This document shows positions 27,216 through 36,108 of a stretch of 58,534 nucleotides of DNA, one piece after another. Each line of letters starts with the position of its first letter. Position 1 is the stretch's first letter. Source of the stretch: Lysinibacillus contaminans (lineage in GTDB: Bacteria > Bacillota > Bacilli > Bacillales_A > Planococcaceae); contig NZ_LGRV01000008.1 of NCBI RefSeq assembly GCF_001278945.1, positions 1 to 58,534 of the forward strand. Reading direction: 5' to 3'. The translations under genes and the position numbers were made by a program. A model generated the notes under the pieces. That model was given only the letters and a program-made list of their open reading frames with translations. It did no database searches and was not told where the DNA came from.

Positions 27216-28538
27216 TTATGACATCATATTATCTATTTCTTTACGTCTACTTGAAGATGGAATTTTTAGTTCCTCTCGATACTTACTAATCGTACGCCTT
27301 GAAATTGTAATTCCTTTTTCATTTTTAAAATAACTTGCAATTTTTTGATCTGATAAAGGTTTTAATTTATTTTCTTGTGCAATAAAAGTCTCTAACAGTC
27401 GCTTTACCTTCGTTTGGGATATGGAATTTCCGTCTACAGTATCTAACTTTGATGGAAAGAATACCCGAAGGTCAAAAGTGCCTTTTGGAGTTTGAATAAT
27501 TTTATTCATTGTAGCCCTGCTAACAGTGGACTCATGCATTCCTATTTCTTTTGAGACTTCTTTTAAGGTTAAGGGATTGAGTGCTGTAAATCCGGCCTTA
27601 AAAAAATTTTCCTGTTTTTCAATAATTACCTTTACTATTTTCAAGATTGTTTGACGTCGTTGTTCAATACTACTTATCAACCATTGATAATTATTATATT
27701 GAGTCGTAATATACTTTGACATTTCATCTTTATTTTTTAGAAAACTTGAATACTCATTATTAAAATGAATACTAGGCAAATAACTGTCATTTAGATAAAA
27801 AGAAAGGCCCGTCTCTTTTCTCTCCACAATTATATCTGGGTTCACATATTCTATTGAAAAGTCAGATATCTGAGAGCATGGTCTAGGATTGAGCGTTAGA
27901 ATAAAGTCGTGAATTTCTTTTACAGTGTCCAAAGGCATTTTCAGGTGAGTCGCAATTTGATCCCATTTTCTATTCGCTAACAGGTCCAAATGGTTTTGAA
28001 TTAGATATTCAGCTAGTTCTACTTTCGGGAAATCGTTTGGTATTTGCAATAATAAGCACTCTTTTAAACTCCTTGCGCCTATCCCTAAAGGCCCTACATG
28101 TTGGAGAAGTTGAATTCCTCTGTCAATATCATTTTCAGCGTATTCGTCATAAAGAAATGGCTCATGTTCATTGACGTTTAAATATCCATTATCATCTAAA
28201 TTATCTATGAGATATCTGATTAACTTTTGATCTTGGCTATCCTTAAATAACAATACAGCTTGTTCATAGAGTTTAATTCTCATACCTCTATCATTACTCG
28301 TTAATAAATCACTGGTCATTCTGGATGGGCTATTCGAACTCAATTGACTGTTAGGTTTTCCTACATACAAAGGATCATTTTCTTGTTCTTTTAAATTTAT
28401 TAAGGGATTTTCCATCTCTTGATCTTTAATGTATTGATAAAGTTCATATGTCGAATATTGTAATAGTGTGATGGCTTGTCTTAATTCACTTGTCATTCTC
28501 AGATTAAGTTTCTGTCTTTGATCAATTATTAAATCCAT
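27216..28538 (-). CDS. rpoN: RNA polymerase sigma-54 factor
   Basis: A 440-residue sigma-54 (SigL in B. subtilis). Region I starts with LIIDQRQKLNLRMTSELRQAITLLQYSTYELYQYI (key Gln-rich and Leu residues), which contacts activators. The core-binding region spans about 110-310. An HTH lies near 320-350 (LTLKEVSKEIGMHESTVSRAT). The RpoN box at the end is ISRRTISKYREELKIPSS, binding the -24 element. Length and domain order are complete. It lies downstream of the M20 peptidase gene on the same strand with a hairpin element between. The activator at 32219 and the -24/-12 promoter at 31683 show that this region contains a working sigma-54 circuit. Confidence 0.95.
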   Translation of the reverse strand: MDLIIDQRQKLNLRMTSELRQAITLLQYSTYELYQYIKDQEMENPLINLKEQENDPLYVGKPNSQLSSNSPSRMTSDLLTSNDRGMRIKLYEQAVLLFKDSQDQKLIRYLIDNLDDNGYLNVNEHEPFLYDEYAENDIDRGIQLLQHVGPLGIGARSLKECLLLQIPNDFPKVELAEYLIQNHLDLLANRKWDQIATHLKMPLDTVKEIHDFILTLNPRPCSQISDFSIEYVNPDIIVERKETGLSFYLNDSYLPSIHFNNEYSSFLKNKDEMSKYITTQYNNYQWLISSIEQRRQTILKIVKVIIEKQENFFKAGFTALNPLTLKEVSKEIGMHESTVSRATMNKIIQTPKGTFDLRVFFPSKLDTVDGNSISQTKVKRLLETFIAQENKLKPLSDQKIASYFKNEKGITISRRTISKYREELKIPSSSRRKEIDNMMS

Positions 28539-28923
28539 AATGTCCCCCCATATCCATTAGTTTATATGGAAACGTTTAATAATGTATGAACTATTATAGT
28601 ATAACTTTTATGACTACTCTAGTCTTAAATTGAATATTTAGAAACTAATTTGTGTAGTGAAAAAAACGTAAAATATTAAAAATAGGCCTAAAGAATTTTA
28701 GACAAGGACTTAATATTCCATTGGGTTTTTCATGAATTTGAATCGATCTTGAAGAGTGTAAGTGTCTTTAATAATCTATGAATTGTGGCTCGATTCTTGC
28801 GATTGATGTAGTAATAAATAGTATTATCAAAAGGGGATACCGATTTTGTGGATTAATAGAAGACTTCGGATATGTATGTGGAAGAAACCAAGTACGAAGG
28901 TGAGGAAATTCACTAGAGAATAT

Positions 28924-29000
28924 CCAAAAGTCCGATATTACACAGAGCCCTTGGAAACTCCTATTGGAGTTTCCAAGGGCTCAAAAGTCTGGTATCTCGT
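28924..29000. repeat. Hairpin element, copy 1
   Basis: GAGCCCTTGGAAACTCC and GGAGTTTCCAAGGGCTC are perfect inverted arms around TATT-like bases, flanked by AAAAGTCCGATATTACAC and AAAAGTCTGG. A degraded copy with the same flanks in inverted orientation lies at 54240-54312. The rest of 28539-29047 is AT-rich and holds only the likely rpoN upstream region. Confidence 0.75.
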
Positions 29001-29047
29001 TACGAAACTTTGAATATAATATGTTGAACTAAAGCATTTAGTCTATT

Positions 29048-30172
29048 CTATAAAGAACTAATTAAATTACACAACAGTGCTGTACGATTTGGAATTTCAC
29101 TTGCTAATATATGTTCATTTCTAGCATGAATACCTTTACCTAAAGCGCCCAGGCCATCTAATGTCGGCACCCCTAAGTTAGCAGTGAAATTACCATCACT
29201 TCCACCGCCTACATACTCTTCTTTTAAATCTATACCTAAATCTTTTGCACCTCTTTTCGCAATAATAAATAGCTCACTTGTTTTATTATTACGGTTCATA
29301 GGCGGTCGGTTAATGCCTCCTCTTACCTTAAGCGTAATTCCTTCCGTATGGGGTTTTAATTCCCTCATAATTTTATCTATTCGTTGTTGTTCTTCCAGAG
29401 ACTTTGCACGTACATCAACGCCAAACGTTGATGATTCGGATACGACGTTTAGTTTTCCGCCACCTTTTATGGAGCCAACATTAACAGTCGTGCCAATATC
29501 ATAATTAGTCTGGGATTCTAAATAGACTATTTGCTGGGCTGCTTCCTTAATCGCACTAATTCCATCTTCATGATGATTCCCAGCATGAGCAGCTTTGCCT
29601 TCAATCTCAACATAATATTTGGATGTACCTTTTCTACCCGTTTTCAATGCTCCCGATTCTGCTACTGGGGGTTCTGTCACTAAAGCAAATTCACTATTCA
29701 TTGCTTCTTTTTCTATAATTTCTTTGGAAGAAGGGCTACCTACCTCTTCATCACTTGTACAAAGAAATATCACTTTTTTCGATAGTGGGATATGTAAATC
29801 CTGAAGCGCTTTCAAAGCCCAAATGGCTTGAACGAGTCCACCCTTCATATCAAGAATTCCCGGTCCAAAGACTTTGTCTCCCTCTACTTTAAACGCCAAA
29901 TCTCCCTCGTTCCAAACGGTATCAAAGTGCGATAGCATTAGAATCGTTTCTTCTCCTTCACCATATTCAAAACGAAGATGATTTCCATAATTCTCTTGCT
30001 CGATTTCTTCGGGCTTGTAGCCAAAATAGCGTTGGAATAAGTTCTGAATTTTTTTGTTGCAAATATCTGCTAATTTCTTGTTATTTGATGGAGAATCGCT
30101 CTCTACTAAGTATTGAATATCTCTAAGTATAAGTTCCTGATTTTCCTGCATATATTTTTTTATTTGGTCCAT
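29048..30172 (-). CDS. M20 family metallopeptidase (carboxypeptidase G2-like)
   Basis: A 374-residue zinc peptidase/deacylase. Motifs follow the M20 order: LSHFDTVW (first metal His and Asp), GPGILDMKGG (bridging Asp), CTSDEEVGSPSS (catalytic Glu pair) and VTEPP, with GGGSDGNF late in the protein. A dimerisation (lid) domain spans about 180-290 (GRKGTSKYYVEIEGKAAHAGN). Cytosolic. It lies 17 bases downstream of the YfcC-type carrier on the same strand, with AGGAG before ATG 30172, so carrier and hydrolase form an operon that probably imports and cleaves a peptide-like or N-acyl amino acid compound. Control by sigma-54 is inferred from the promoter at 31683-31699. Confidence 0.92.
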   Translation of the reverse strand: MDQIKKYMQENQELILRDIQYLVESDSPSNNKKLADICNKKIQNLFQRYFGYKPEEIEQENYGNHLRFEYGEGEETILMLSHFDTVWNEGDLAFKVEGDKVFGPGILDMKGGLVQAIWALKALQDLHIPLSKKVIFLCTSDEEVGSPSSKEIIEKEAMNSEFALVTEPPVAESGALKTGRKGTSKYYVEIEGKAAHAGNHHEDGISAIKEAAQQIVYLESQTNYDIGTTVNVGSIKGGGKLNVVSESSTFGVDVRAKSLEEQQRIDKIMRELKPHTEGITLKVRGGINRPPMNRNNKTSELFIIAKRGAKDLGIDLKEEYVGGGSDGNFTANLGVPTLDGLGALGKGIHARNEHILASEIPNRTALLCNLISSL

Positions 30173-30189
30173 AATTATTCTCCTTTATC

Positions 30190-31599
30190 TTAAAACGGTC
30201 CATAATCAATGAGCACAGCGATTGCTATTAAAATAACAGCTACAATTGACCATAGAATCACGACTGGGAATATAAATTTAACCCATTTCAAGTATGGAAT
30301 TTTCCCAACTGCGAGTACCGCCATTAAAACACCAGATGTTGGTGTAATGATATTGGTAATACCATCTCCCAGTTTGAAAGCAAGTACCCCTGTTTGTCTT
30401 GTGATATCCAACATATCCACTAATGGAACAATAAAAGGCATCACAATGGCTGCTTGACCTGAGCCGGAAGTTACAAGCAAATTAAACAACAAATTAAACA
30501 AAAATATTGCTTCTGCACCCACTATCGTTGGAAAAGAACTTAACGGTGCAAACGTAGAATTTACAATGGTATCCAATACATTACCATTTTCAAGTAGAAT
30601 AACAGCAGCTCTTGCTAAACCGATAACCAATGCACCATAAACGATACTCTGAGCTCCTTTAATAAATACCTGAATAAAATCATTGGCTTTAATTCCTCCA
30701 ATAAATGCTGCAACAACCCCCATCATAAGGAAAATAGCAGACAGTTCACCGAGACCCCATTCAAAATTAAATACACCATAAAGGAATATTCCGATGAATA
30801 CGGCGAATGTTAGTAAGACTAATTTATGTCTACCGGTAAATGGTCCATAGTCTTCTGCTTTTTCATCGATACCATCAGCGTCATCACCAAACGGCGTAAT
30901 TCCCATTAAACTTTTTGATGGATCTTTGCTGATCTTTCTTACATAGAGACAAATATAAATGATTGTTACAATAAGCAATGAAATAAATGCTGCAAATCGA
31001 AGACTTGCACCGGATAATAGTGGGAGTTCAGCAATCTTTTGTGCCAATCCAGTTATCACCGGATCAAACGTTCCAGTAGCAACCCCTACATATTGGCCTA
31101 AATAAACCATTGCCACACCAACGATTGGGTCAAGTTTCAACGCTTTTGCGAGAATAATTCCAATCGGAATAAAGGCAATGACAGCATTACCGCTTAACCC
31201 TGCCATATCCATACAAGCAAATAGTACAATGAAAGTAATTACGAGTGGATATTTCCTCCCATTTGCTTTCTGAATCATTGCATTTATACCTGTGTTGATG
31301 GCTCCAGTGTGTTCAAATATAGCAACAACTCCACCAACAATAAATACCATGAATATCAAATCTGCACTGTCTACCATCCCTCGATGAATGGCAATAAAGA
31401 TATCCATTATGGAGGATGGGTTTGCTTCTGTAGTAGCATATGTACCATCAATAACAACTTGTCTGCCATCAATCTCTGTTCTTTCAAAGGACCCGGATGG
31501 TACAAGATATGTTGCAATTGCCGATAGGACGATAATTCCAAATATAATGATAAATGCATCCGGCATCAAAAACCGTTTTTTCTTCTTTGTCTGTTCCAA
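30190..31599 (-). CDS. YfcC family (DcuC-superfamily) carrier
   Basis: A 469-residue membrane carrier of the YfcC/UPF0720 group. It has about 11-12 helices, with LSGNAVIAFIPIGIILAKAL and VTSGSGQAAIVMPFIVPL/FKLGDGITNIITPTSGVLMA (repeated pore-loop signatures of this ion-transporter superfamily) intact. A hydrophilic loop lies at about 225-260. TTG 31599 is the start, with GGGGGGATT upstream. It is followed by the M20 peptidase gene, pointing to uptake of a compound that the peptidase processes. The -24/-12 element lies about 85 bases upstream. Relatives are often annotated as arginine/ornithine or basic amino acid carriers without proof. Confidence 0.88.
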   Translation of the reverse strand: MEQTKKKKRFLMPDAFIIIFGIIVLSAIATYLVPSGSFERTEIDGRQVVIDGTYATTEANPSSIMDIFIAIHRGMVDSADLIFMVFIVGGVVAIFEHTGAINTGINAMIQKANGRKYPLVITFIVLFACMDMAGLSGNAVIAFIPIGIILAKALKLDPIVGVAMVYLGQYVGVATGTFDPVITGLAQKIAELPLLSGASLRFAAFISLLIVTIIYICLYVRKISKDPSKSLMGITPFGDDADGIDEKAEDYGPFTGRHKLVLLTFAVFIGIFLYGVFNFEWGLGELSAIFLMMGVVAAFIGGIKANDFIQVFIKGAQSIVYGALVIGLARAAVILLENGNVLDTIVNSTFAPLSSFPTIVGAEAIFLFNLLFNLLVTSGSGQAAIVMPFIVPLVDMLDITRQTGVLAFKLGDGITNIITPTSGVLMAVLAVGKIPYLKWVKFIFPVVILWSIVAVILIAIAVLIDYGPF

Positions 31600-31682
31600 T
31601 ATAATCCCCCCATTAAATTACGATATTACGCTTGTTTTCAAAAATTAACTTAGTAATACGAAAACTCACAATTAAAACATAC

Positions 31683-31699
31683 TGCAAGAACCATGCCAA
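31683..31699 (-). promoter_or_regulatory. Sigma-54 promoter of the YfcC-M20 operon
   Basis: The minus strand reads TTGGCATGGTTCTTGCA, with GG and GC exactly 10 bases apart; the sigma-54 consensus is YTGGCACGRNNNTTGCW. It lies about 85 bases upstream of the carrier start. The activator gene next upstream in the same direction supplies the enhancer-binding protein. Activator sites are expected at about 31750-31900 but I did not find a clear dyad. Confidence 0.8.
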
Positions 31700-31786
31700 T
31701 TCTTCAAGTTAGTAAATCCCTTCTTTAGAAGGTCATATATTTTAAAATCAGCATTTATAGGTCTATTTATAGGAGGTAAACTAATC

Positions 31787-31870
31787 ATAAAACAACCTAA
31801 AAAATACGAATATTATCAATTAGCCAAATATGGGGATTCTTTTTTCGTCACATTACGCATATTGCGATGA
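31787..31870 (+). pseudogene. 27-codon frame with lost start codon
   Basis: A strong AGGAGGT site (31771-31777) stands 9 bases before ATA, which opens KQPKKYEYYQLAKYGD and ends at TGA. It looks like a small gene whose ATG has become ATA, or the 5' end of a larger lost gene. Nothing further is recognisable. Confidence 0.3.
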
Positions 31871-31920
31871 AAGGTTATACAAATTCTGTATTTTTCTCTT
31901 CGACAGTAAATATGACCATA

Positions 31921-31996
31921 AAAAAACACCTTTCTTGTATACCGATGTTAGTTTAGTCGCTTAACATCGTATCAAAAAAGGTGTTTTTTCATGATT
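31921..31996. terminator. Large bidirectional hairpin
   Basis: AAAAAACACCTTT and AAAGGTGTTTTTT frame an inner CGATGTTA/TAACATCG stem. The long arms and T-runs on both strands make a strong bidirectional terminator in the spacer upstream of the YfcC operon, insulating it from the activator gene. Confidence 0.75.
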
Positions 31997-32074
31997 TCGT
32001 TGGAAAAAACTAGCTAAACAACAGCTATGATAAATTATTTTTATTTCCCCTAATCAATTTCAAAATTACTTATG

Positions 32075-32155
32075 TCATGCGTAAAGGCGAACGATAAAAT
32101 CATCTATTAATTCATTGTCCGTCAATTTTCCGTTTAATACATCTATTATGAAATT
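32075..32155 (-). pseudogene. C-terminal remnant, unidentified
   Basis: The minus strand reads NFIIDVLNGKLTDNELIDDF and ends IVRLYA before a TGA. It is coding-like but lacks a start, and no family is recognised. It lies just downstream of the sigma-54 activator gene. Confidence 0.3.
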
Positions 32156-32218
32156 GATTCAGTTTTCCTCAAAAAATATACCCCGGAAGAGAATTAGGAA
32201 TAACAGTAAATTCAACAT

Positions 32219-34288
32219 TTACACTTTTAATCTATTAAATATTTCCACACCCATTTCCGTAATCTCTGTACCTTGTTTTTTGATTCCAACTTTAATACAT
32301 TTAGCTTTATTTAAAACCGCTAATCGATGTCGCAACTGTGAATCAGACAAAAAATAAGGGAGCATTTCTTGTATGACACTTCTTCCTACACTTTTTTCTC
32401 TCTTTTTACAAATCCAGAGTATTTGTAATATGGATTTGTAGTCTTCTATAAAATTTCCTGTTTTTAAATATAGAAGTGTCTCTTCAATTTCCGACAATGA
32501 ATTACCAGATGAATTAACTTTCTTTTGTGATAGTAAAATCTGATTTGGTATATGATTTTCAGTAACCACATTCCCTTCAACTATCACCATTAAATAATGA
32601 ATGAAACTTTCAAGTTCTCGGATATTACCTGGCCAATTATAGTTTATTAAGAGGCTTTTTATATCTGGTTTAAAAATTAAATTTCTCTTATTCAACGTTA
32701 AAAAGGAATCAATCAATATAAATAAATCCTGTTTTCTTTCTCTAAGTGAAGGAATCTGCAATGGTAAAACATTTAGGCGATAATACAAATCTTCACGAAA
32801 TGTACCTTCTTGCATCATTTGATATAAGTTTTTGTTGGAAGCTGCAATAACTCGTACATTTATCGGTATGATTTTGTTGCCACCTACACGCATGACTTGG
32901 CGTTCTTGAAGGACTCGTAGAAGAGATGCTTGAATACTTAATGAGGCATCCCCAATTTCATCCAAAAATATAGTTCCATTATGGGCTAGTTCGAATAAGC
33001 CCATTTTCCCTTCCTTTCTAGCGCCAGTAAATGCCCCACCTTCATATCCAAATAATTCACTTTCTATTAACGTTTCGGTTAGTCCTGCAAAATTAACCGC
33101 TACAAATGGACCTTCTTTTCTTTCTGAACTAGTATGTATAGCTTGTGCAAAAACTTCCTTTCCCGTACCATTCTCTCCTGTAATTAACACTGTATAATCA
33201 CTTTTAGCCAATCGAACTGCTTTCTGTTTTGCTGATATAATCAAAGGGCTTTTTCCAATAATATTATCAAATGAATATTTTGTTGTTAAACCTAGCTCTG
33301 TACTTTTTTTTCTAATTTCTTGCTCCATTCTTTGAACCCTTGTAACATCTTGAAATGTGATGACAAGGCCTACTAGTTGTTTGGTCAAGATTAAAGGAAC
33401 TTTCGATACGAGCAAAGAGCGATTGTTTATTTGAAATAAGTTATCAAGTTGTTCTTTTTGATCTAAATATGTCTCATTAATCTGAAAGTCAGGTAAAATT
33501 TCTCTATAATGCTTTCCAATAAAATTTATAGAAGGGAGTTGTAGAATTTTATATGCATCTTCATTTATTAATGTAATAATGCCTTTTTCATCTAGCCCTA
33601 TAATCCCTTCATGTACTGCATTTAAAATAGAATCTAATTTTTGTGTTAATTGTCTTTCATTTTGGATTGATAATGATAAATTTCTTCCTATTTTCACAAA
33701 ATCTCTAAAAAATCCTGCCGTATAAAAATGCGCATTTTCTAAAGAAAGATTTAAAATATCTGCAATATCAAGCATAGTCGTTAAATCAATTGGTCGATTT
33801 TCTAAATTGATCGTTCTTTTAATATGCTTTGGTACAAGTTCAGGTTGTCCAAATGTAATAGCTATGTCTAGATTCTTTACCTGTTCAATATTTGTAAAAC
33901 CTGGAGTATAAGGAATTAACGTTAAATGACCAAATCCAAAGGCGTGTAGAACATCAATAGAGTCTCTAGTCACTTTCATGGAGTTAGAAACTAATAAAAT
34001 TTTTGTTTTAGCAGGCAAATCCAGAAGCTTTTCTAACCTTGCAATTAGAACGGAACGTCGAGCAACCATTAGAGGAATATTTAAATTTTTTTTTCTTATT
34101 TCCTTTTCTAACACTTGGTTAGACAGTAATATTAAATCAGCTTTATGGATAAGCTTTTCATTTAATGGCAATTTTTCATAATATGTATCAATGTCAATTT
34201 CTGAACCAAAAAACATTTTAAGATTTTCTTCAAATGTTTTACTTACTGTTTTAGTGCTAGTTACAATAAGTATAGTAGGCTTTTTCAT
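32219..34288 (-). CDS. Sigma-54-dependent transcriptional activator (PrpR_N-PAS-AAA+)
   Basis: A 689-residue enhancer-binding protein. Residues about 1-190 resemble the PrpR N-terminal sensor domain. A PAS domain follows (ILNAVHEGIIGLDEKGIITLINEDAYKIL, about 215-245). The AAA+ core starts near 340: Walker A TGENGTGKE, the sigma-54 contact loop GGAFTGA, Walker B TIFLDEIGD, and the arginine-finger region FREDLYYRLNVLPL. The C-terminal 130 residues carry a winged-helix-like region rather than the usual Fis-type HTH. AAGGAG precedes ATG 34288. It lies upstream of the YfcC-M20 operon, whose -24/-12 promoter it probably activates in response to a small ligand sensed by the N-terminal domains. Confidence 0.93.
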   Translation of the reverse strand: MKKPTILIVTSTKTVSKTFEENLKMFFGSEIDIDTYYEKLPLNEKLIHKADLILLSNQVLEKEIRKKNLNIPLMVARRSVLIARLEKLLDLPAKTKILLVSNSMKVTRDSIDVLHAFGFGHLTLIPYTPGFTNIEQVKNLDIAITFGQPELVPKHIKRTINLENRPIDLTTMLDIADILNLSLENAHFYTAGFFRDFVKIGRNLSLSIQNERQLTQKLDSILNAVHEGIIGLDEKGIITLINEDAYKILQLPSINFIGKHYREILPDFQINETYLDQKEQLDNLFQINNRSLLVSKVPLILTKQLVGLVITFQDVTRVQRMEQEIRKKSTELGLTTKYSFDNIIGKSPLIISAKQKAVRLAKSDYTVLITGENGTGKEVFAQAIHTSSERKEGPFVAVNFAGLTETLIESELFGYEGGAFTGARKEGKMGLFELAHNGTIFLDEIGDASLSIQASLLRVLQERQVMRVGGNKIIPINVRVIAASNKNLYQMMQEGTFREDLYYRLNVLPLQIPSLRERKQDLFILIDSFLTLNKRNLIFKPDIKSLLINYNWPGNIRELESFIHYLMVIVEGNVVTENHIPNQILLSQKKVNSSGNSLSEIEETLLYLKTGNFIEDYKSILQILWICKKREKSVGRSVIQEMLPYFLSDSQLRHRLAVLNKAKCIKVGIKKQGTEITEMGVEIFNRLKV

Positions 34289-34347
34289 CTTCTTCTCCTT
34301 ACCTTACAATTACATTTTGCTCTTATTCTAACAGACTTTAAGGTAAC

Positions 34348-34563
34348 TTAAAAAGGAATCCGGTTAAATAATACACCAATGGTTAAGAGAATGACTACTA
34401 AGGTTGCCCGTAGGTTTAGATCATTGATCAGTTCCATCGCAGCTTCTACAGGCGCATCTGTTAACAATTGTTTTATTGGCGATATTTCAGGTTCTTCTGA
34501 TGTAATAAAAATTAAACAGGTAGCGCATAGGCTTCTTAAAAGTCTATACGCTTTAATTAAAAA
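34348..34563 (-). pseudogene. Unidentified C-terminal coding remnant
   Basis: A 71-codon minus-strand frame without an ATG reads AYRLLRSLCATC, then SEEPEISPIKQLLTDAP, VEAAMELINDLNLRATLVV and a hydrophobic end ILLTIGVLFNRIPF. The frame has coding-like composition and one C-terminal membrane helix. It ends 60 bases upstream of the sigma-54 activator start. No family recognised; translation is doubtful. Confidence 0.35.
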
Positions 34564-34593
34564 TTACATAATTACGGTTTGCATGTAAATATG

Positions 34594-34631
34594 AAAAAAA
34601 GGCGCCTAATCCTAAATTAGTCGCCTTTTTT
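34594..34631. terminator. Bidirectional terminator
   Basis: GGCGCCTAAT and ATTAGTCGCC pair around CCTAA with an A-tract before and TTTTTT after. Confidence 0.75.
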
Positions 34632-34847
34632 CATGGATCGCTTTAGAGTAAACCCTCTTTCTAAGTAAAACTTACTCAAAAGCAAAATAAACAAGGTCAA
34701 AATCAGTCCGCAACCCCCAAAAACCAGCCTGTTTTCAGCTGAGAAACACTGAAAACCGCCCTCCAAACCTCCCGGCAAACCCCTCCATCCCCTTTCAGCA
34801 AGGACAGGATTGAACTTGGAGGCGCTCTTAGGGGAGGAAGGGGGGCC

Positions 34848-34885
34848 AATTCAGTCCGAATCGCTCCGCTTGTTCGGGCTGAATT
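34848..34885. other. 13-bp hairpin in a GC-richer stretch
   Basis: AATTCAGTCCGAA and TTCGGGCTGAATT pair with one G-T wobble around a 12-base loop. It lies in the GC-richer interval 34690-34930 that stands out from its surroundings and has no gene I can support; polypyrimidine and polypurine patches are frequent there. Confidence 0.5.
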
Positions 34886-34951
34886 GACGGCTGGTTTTTG
34901 TCGTTTGCTCTCTCTTTCACGCACAGTAACTCCTAGCTAAAAGAAGTAAAG

Positions 34952-35063
34952 TTGGCGCGGCATCACGACATTTTTTTCGACACGGCAAAAACGCCGGCTC
35001 GAAAAAACCACAACTCACCGACAAGAACACTCGGTGAATTGTTATGTCGTCATGCCACGCCAA
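34952..35063. ncRNA. Large three-way stem-loop of unknown role
   Basis: The outer arms TTGGCGCGGCATCACGACAT (34952-34971) and ATGTCGTCATGCCACGCCAA (35044-35063) pair over 20 positions with 2 mismatches. Inside are two further stems: TTTTTTCGA/CGAAAAAA-type arms with CGGC/GCCG at 34972-35007, and CACCGA/TCGGTG at 35014-35038. The result is a closed three-way junction of about 112 nt. It could be a structured RNA, a folded single-stranded DNA element or the end of a lost mobile element. The rest of 34632-35323 has no gene. Confidence 0.5.
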
Positions 35064-35323
35064 AGCCACTACCCCAAATCGAACCTACTCCCAACCAAAG
35101 AAATCCTCCTAACCCAAAACCATCATAATCCTACTATCCAAAGGGCTCGCCATCATGAAATTTTGGGGTGGCGTCAGATTTATGCGGACTTTTCCCTCTG
35201 ATCACTTCTAACATATTGAAATTCAGAAATATTATCAAAAAAATAGTTGTTTTTAACATGAATGTATCTTAAAATTCACTAGGTGAAAAAGTATATTACA
35301 ATAATATTTTAAGGAGACTACAT

Positions 35324-36061
35324 ATGAAAAATGTTAAGATGTTTTCGAAAGTTTTATCTATATTGTCAGTATTAGCTCTTATTTTTAACATGGGTTCTAT
35401 TACGACTGCTAAAGCAGATACTTATTACTCATTTTGGAAGATTGAATCTTCTCAAAAAAATTATACTACTGAAAATGTAGGTTCTTGGGAATTGGCTTAC
35501 AAAGGAACACCTGCAAAAAGAGATGGAGAATATGATACGGTATCAGCTACTATAGCTCGTTCAGCTTCTGTTTCTGGAAGTATTCAGCTTACTAAAAAGG
35601 CGATCTCTGGTGAAGTAGGGATTGCATTATCAAAAGAATATTCTATAGGCGGTAGTAAAAATTCTGCTCAACTAAAAAAAGGTGAGTATATTAAAGGTTA
35701 TGTAAAACAAGTTGCTTCTGTTTCAAAAGTAGTCCAAAGAAAATGGGAACATATGGGTGGAGTCAATTATAAGTCTGGGACAACTGCAACAGCTTATGTA
35801 AAAAAACCTACAGGTGTTACAATCAAAATTGAATATTATAAAAATGGTGTTAAAATTAGATCTACAAATGAACAACCTATAGATGTTGATTATTATTATA
35901 TTGATAATGAAACAAATGAAACTATTAAGTTGACTGAAGAAGAAGTAAATAGTTTGGAAGAAACTACTGAAGAAAATGAGGATTTTATTAATTATAATCC
36001 TGAAGAAGATGAAACATTAGGTTTAGAATTAGATCAAAAAATTTATAGAGAAGAAATATAA
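35324..36061 (+). CDS. Secreted protein of unknown function with acidic tail
   Basis: A 245-residue protein with a Sec signal peptide (MKNVKMFSKVLSILSVLALIFN, cleavage likely after AKA at residue 31). The mature part is beta-rich with repeated Ser/Tyr/Lys patterns (SVSGSIQLTKKAISGEVGIALSKEY, KKGEYIKGYVKQVASV; each a separate stretch), and the last 45 residues are strongly acidic (EEEVNSLEETTEENED). AAGGAG precedes ATG 35324 by 6-7 bases. It has its own terminator (36072-36108). I do not recognise the family. The leading part of the island, its only other exported neighbours are lipoproteins further on. Confidence 0.75.
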   Translation: MKNVKMFSKVLSILSVLALIFNMGSITTAKADTYYSFWKIESSQKNYTTENVGSWELAYKGTPAKRDGEYDTVSATIARSASVSGSIQLTKKAISGEVGIALSKEYSIGGSKNSAQLKKGEYIKGYVKQVASVSKVVQRKWEHMGGVNYKSGTTATAYVKKPTGVTIKIEYYKNGVKIRSTNEQPIDVDYYYIDNETNETIKLTEEEVNSLEETTEENEDFINYNPEEDETLGLELDQKIYREEI

Positions 36062-36071
36062 TGAAACAAGT

Positions 36072-36108
36072 AAAAAAAACGACAGATAGCTATCTGTCGT
36101 TTTTTTTA
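36072..36108. terminator. Terminator shared by convergent genes
   Basis: ACGACAGATAG and CTATCTGTCGT pair perfectly with A- and T-tracts on either side, serving the secreted protein and the minus-strand membrane protein. Confidence 0.9.

Noticed and set aside
34703..34924. 73-residue minus-strand ORF in the GC-richer stretch
   Set aside because: Low-complexity Pro/Arg/Ser composition, no ribosome site, and it overlaps hairpins; treated as noncoding.
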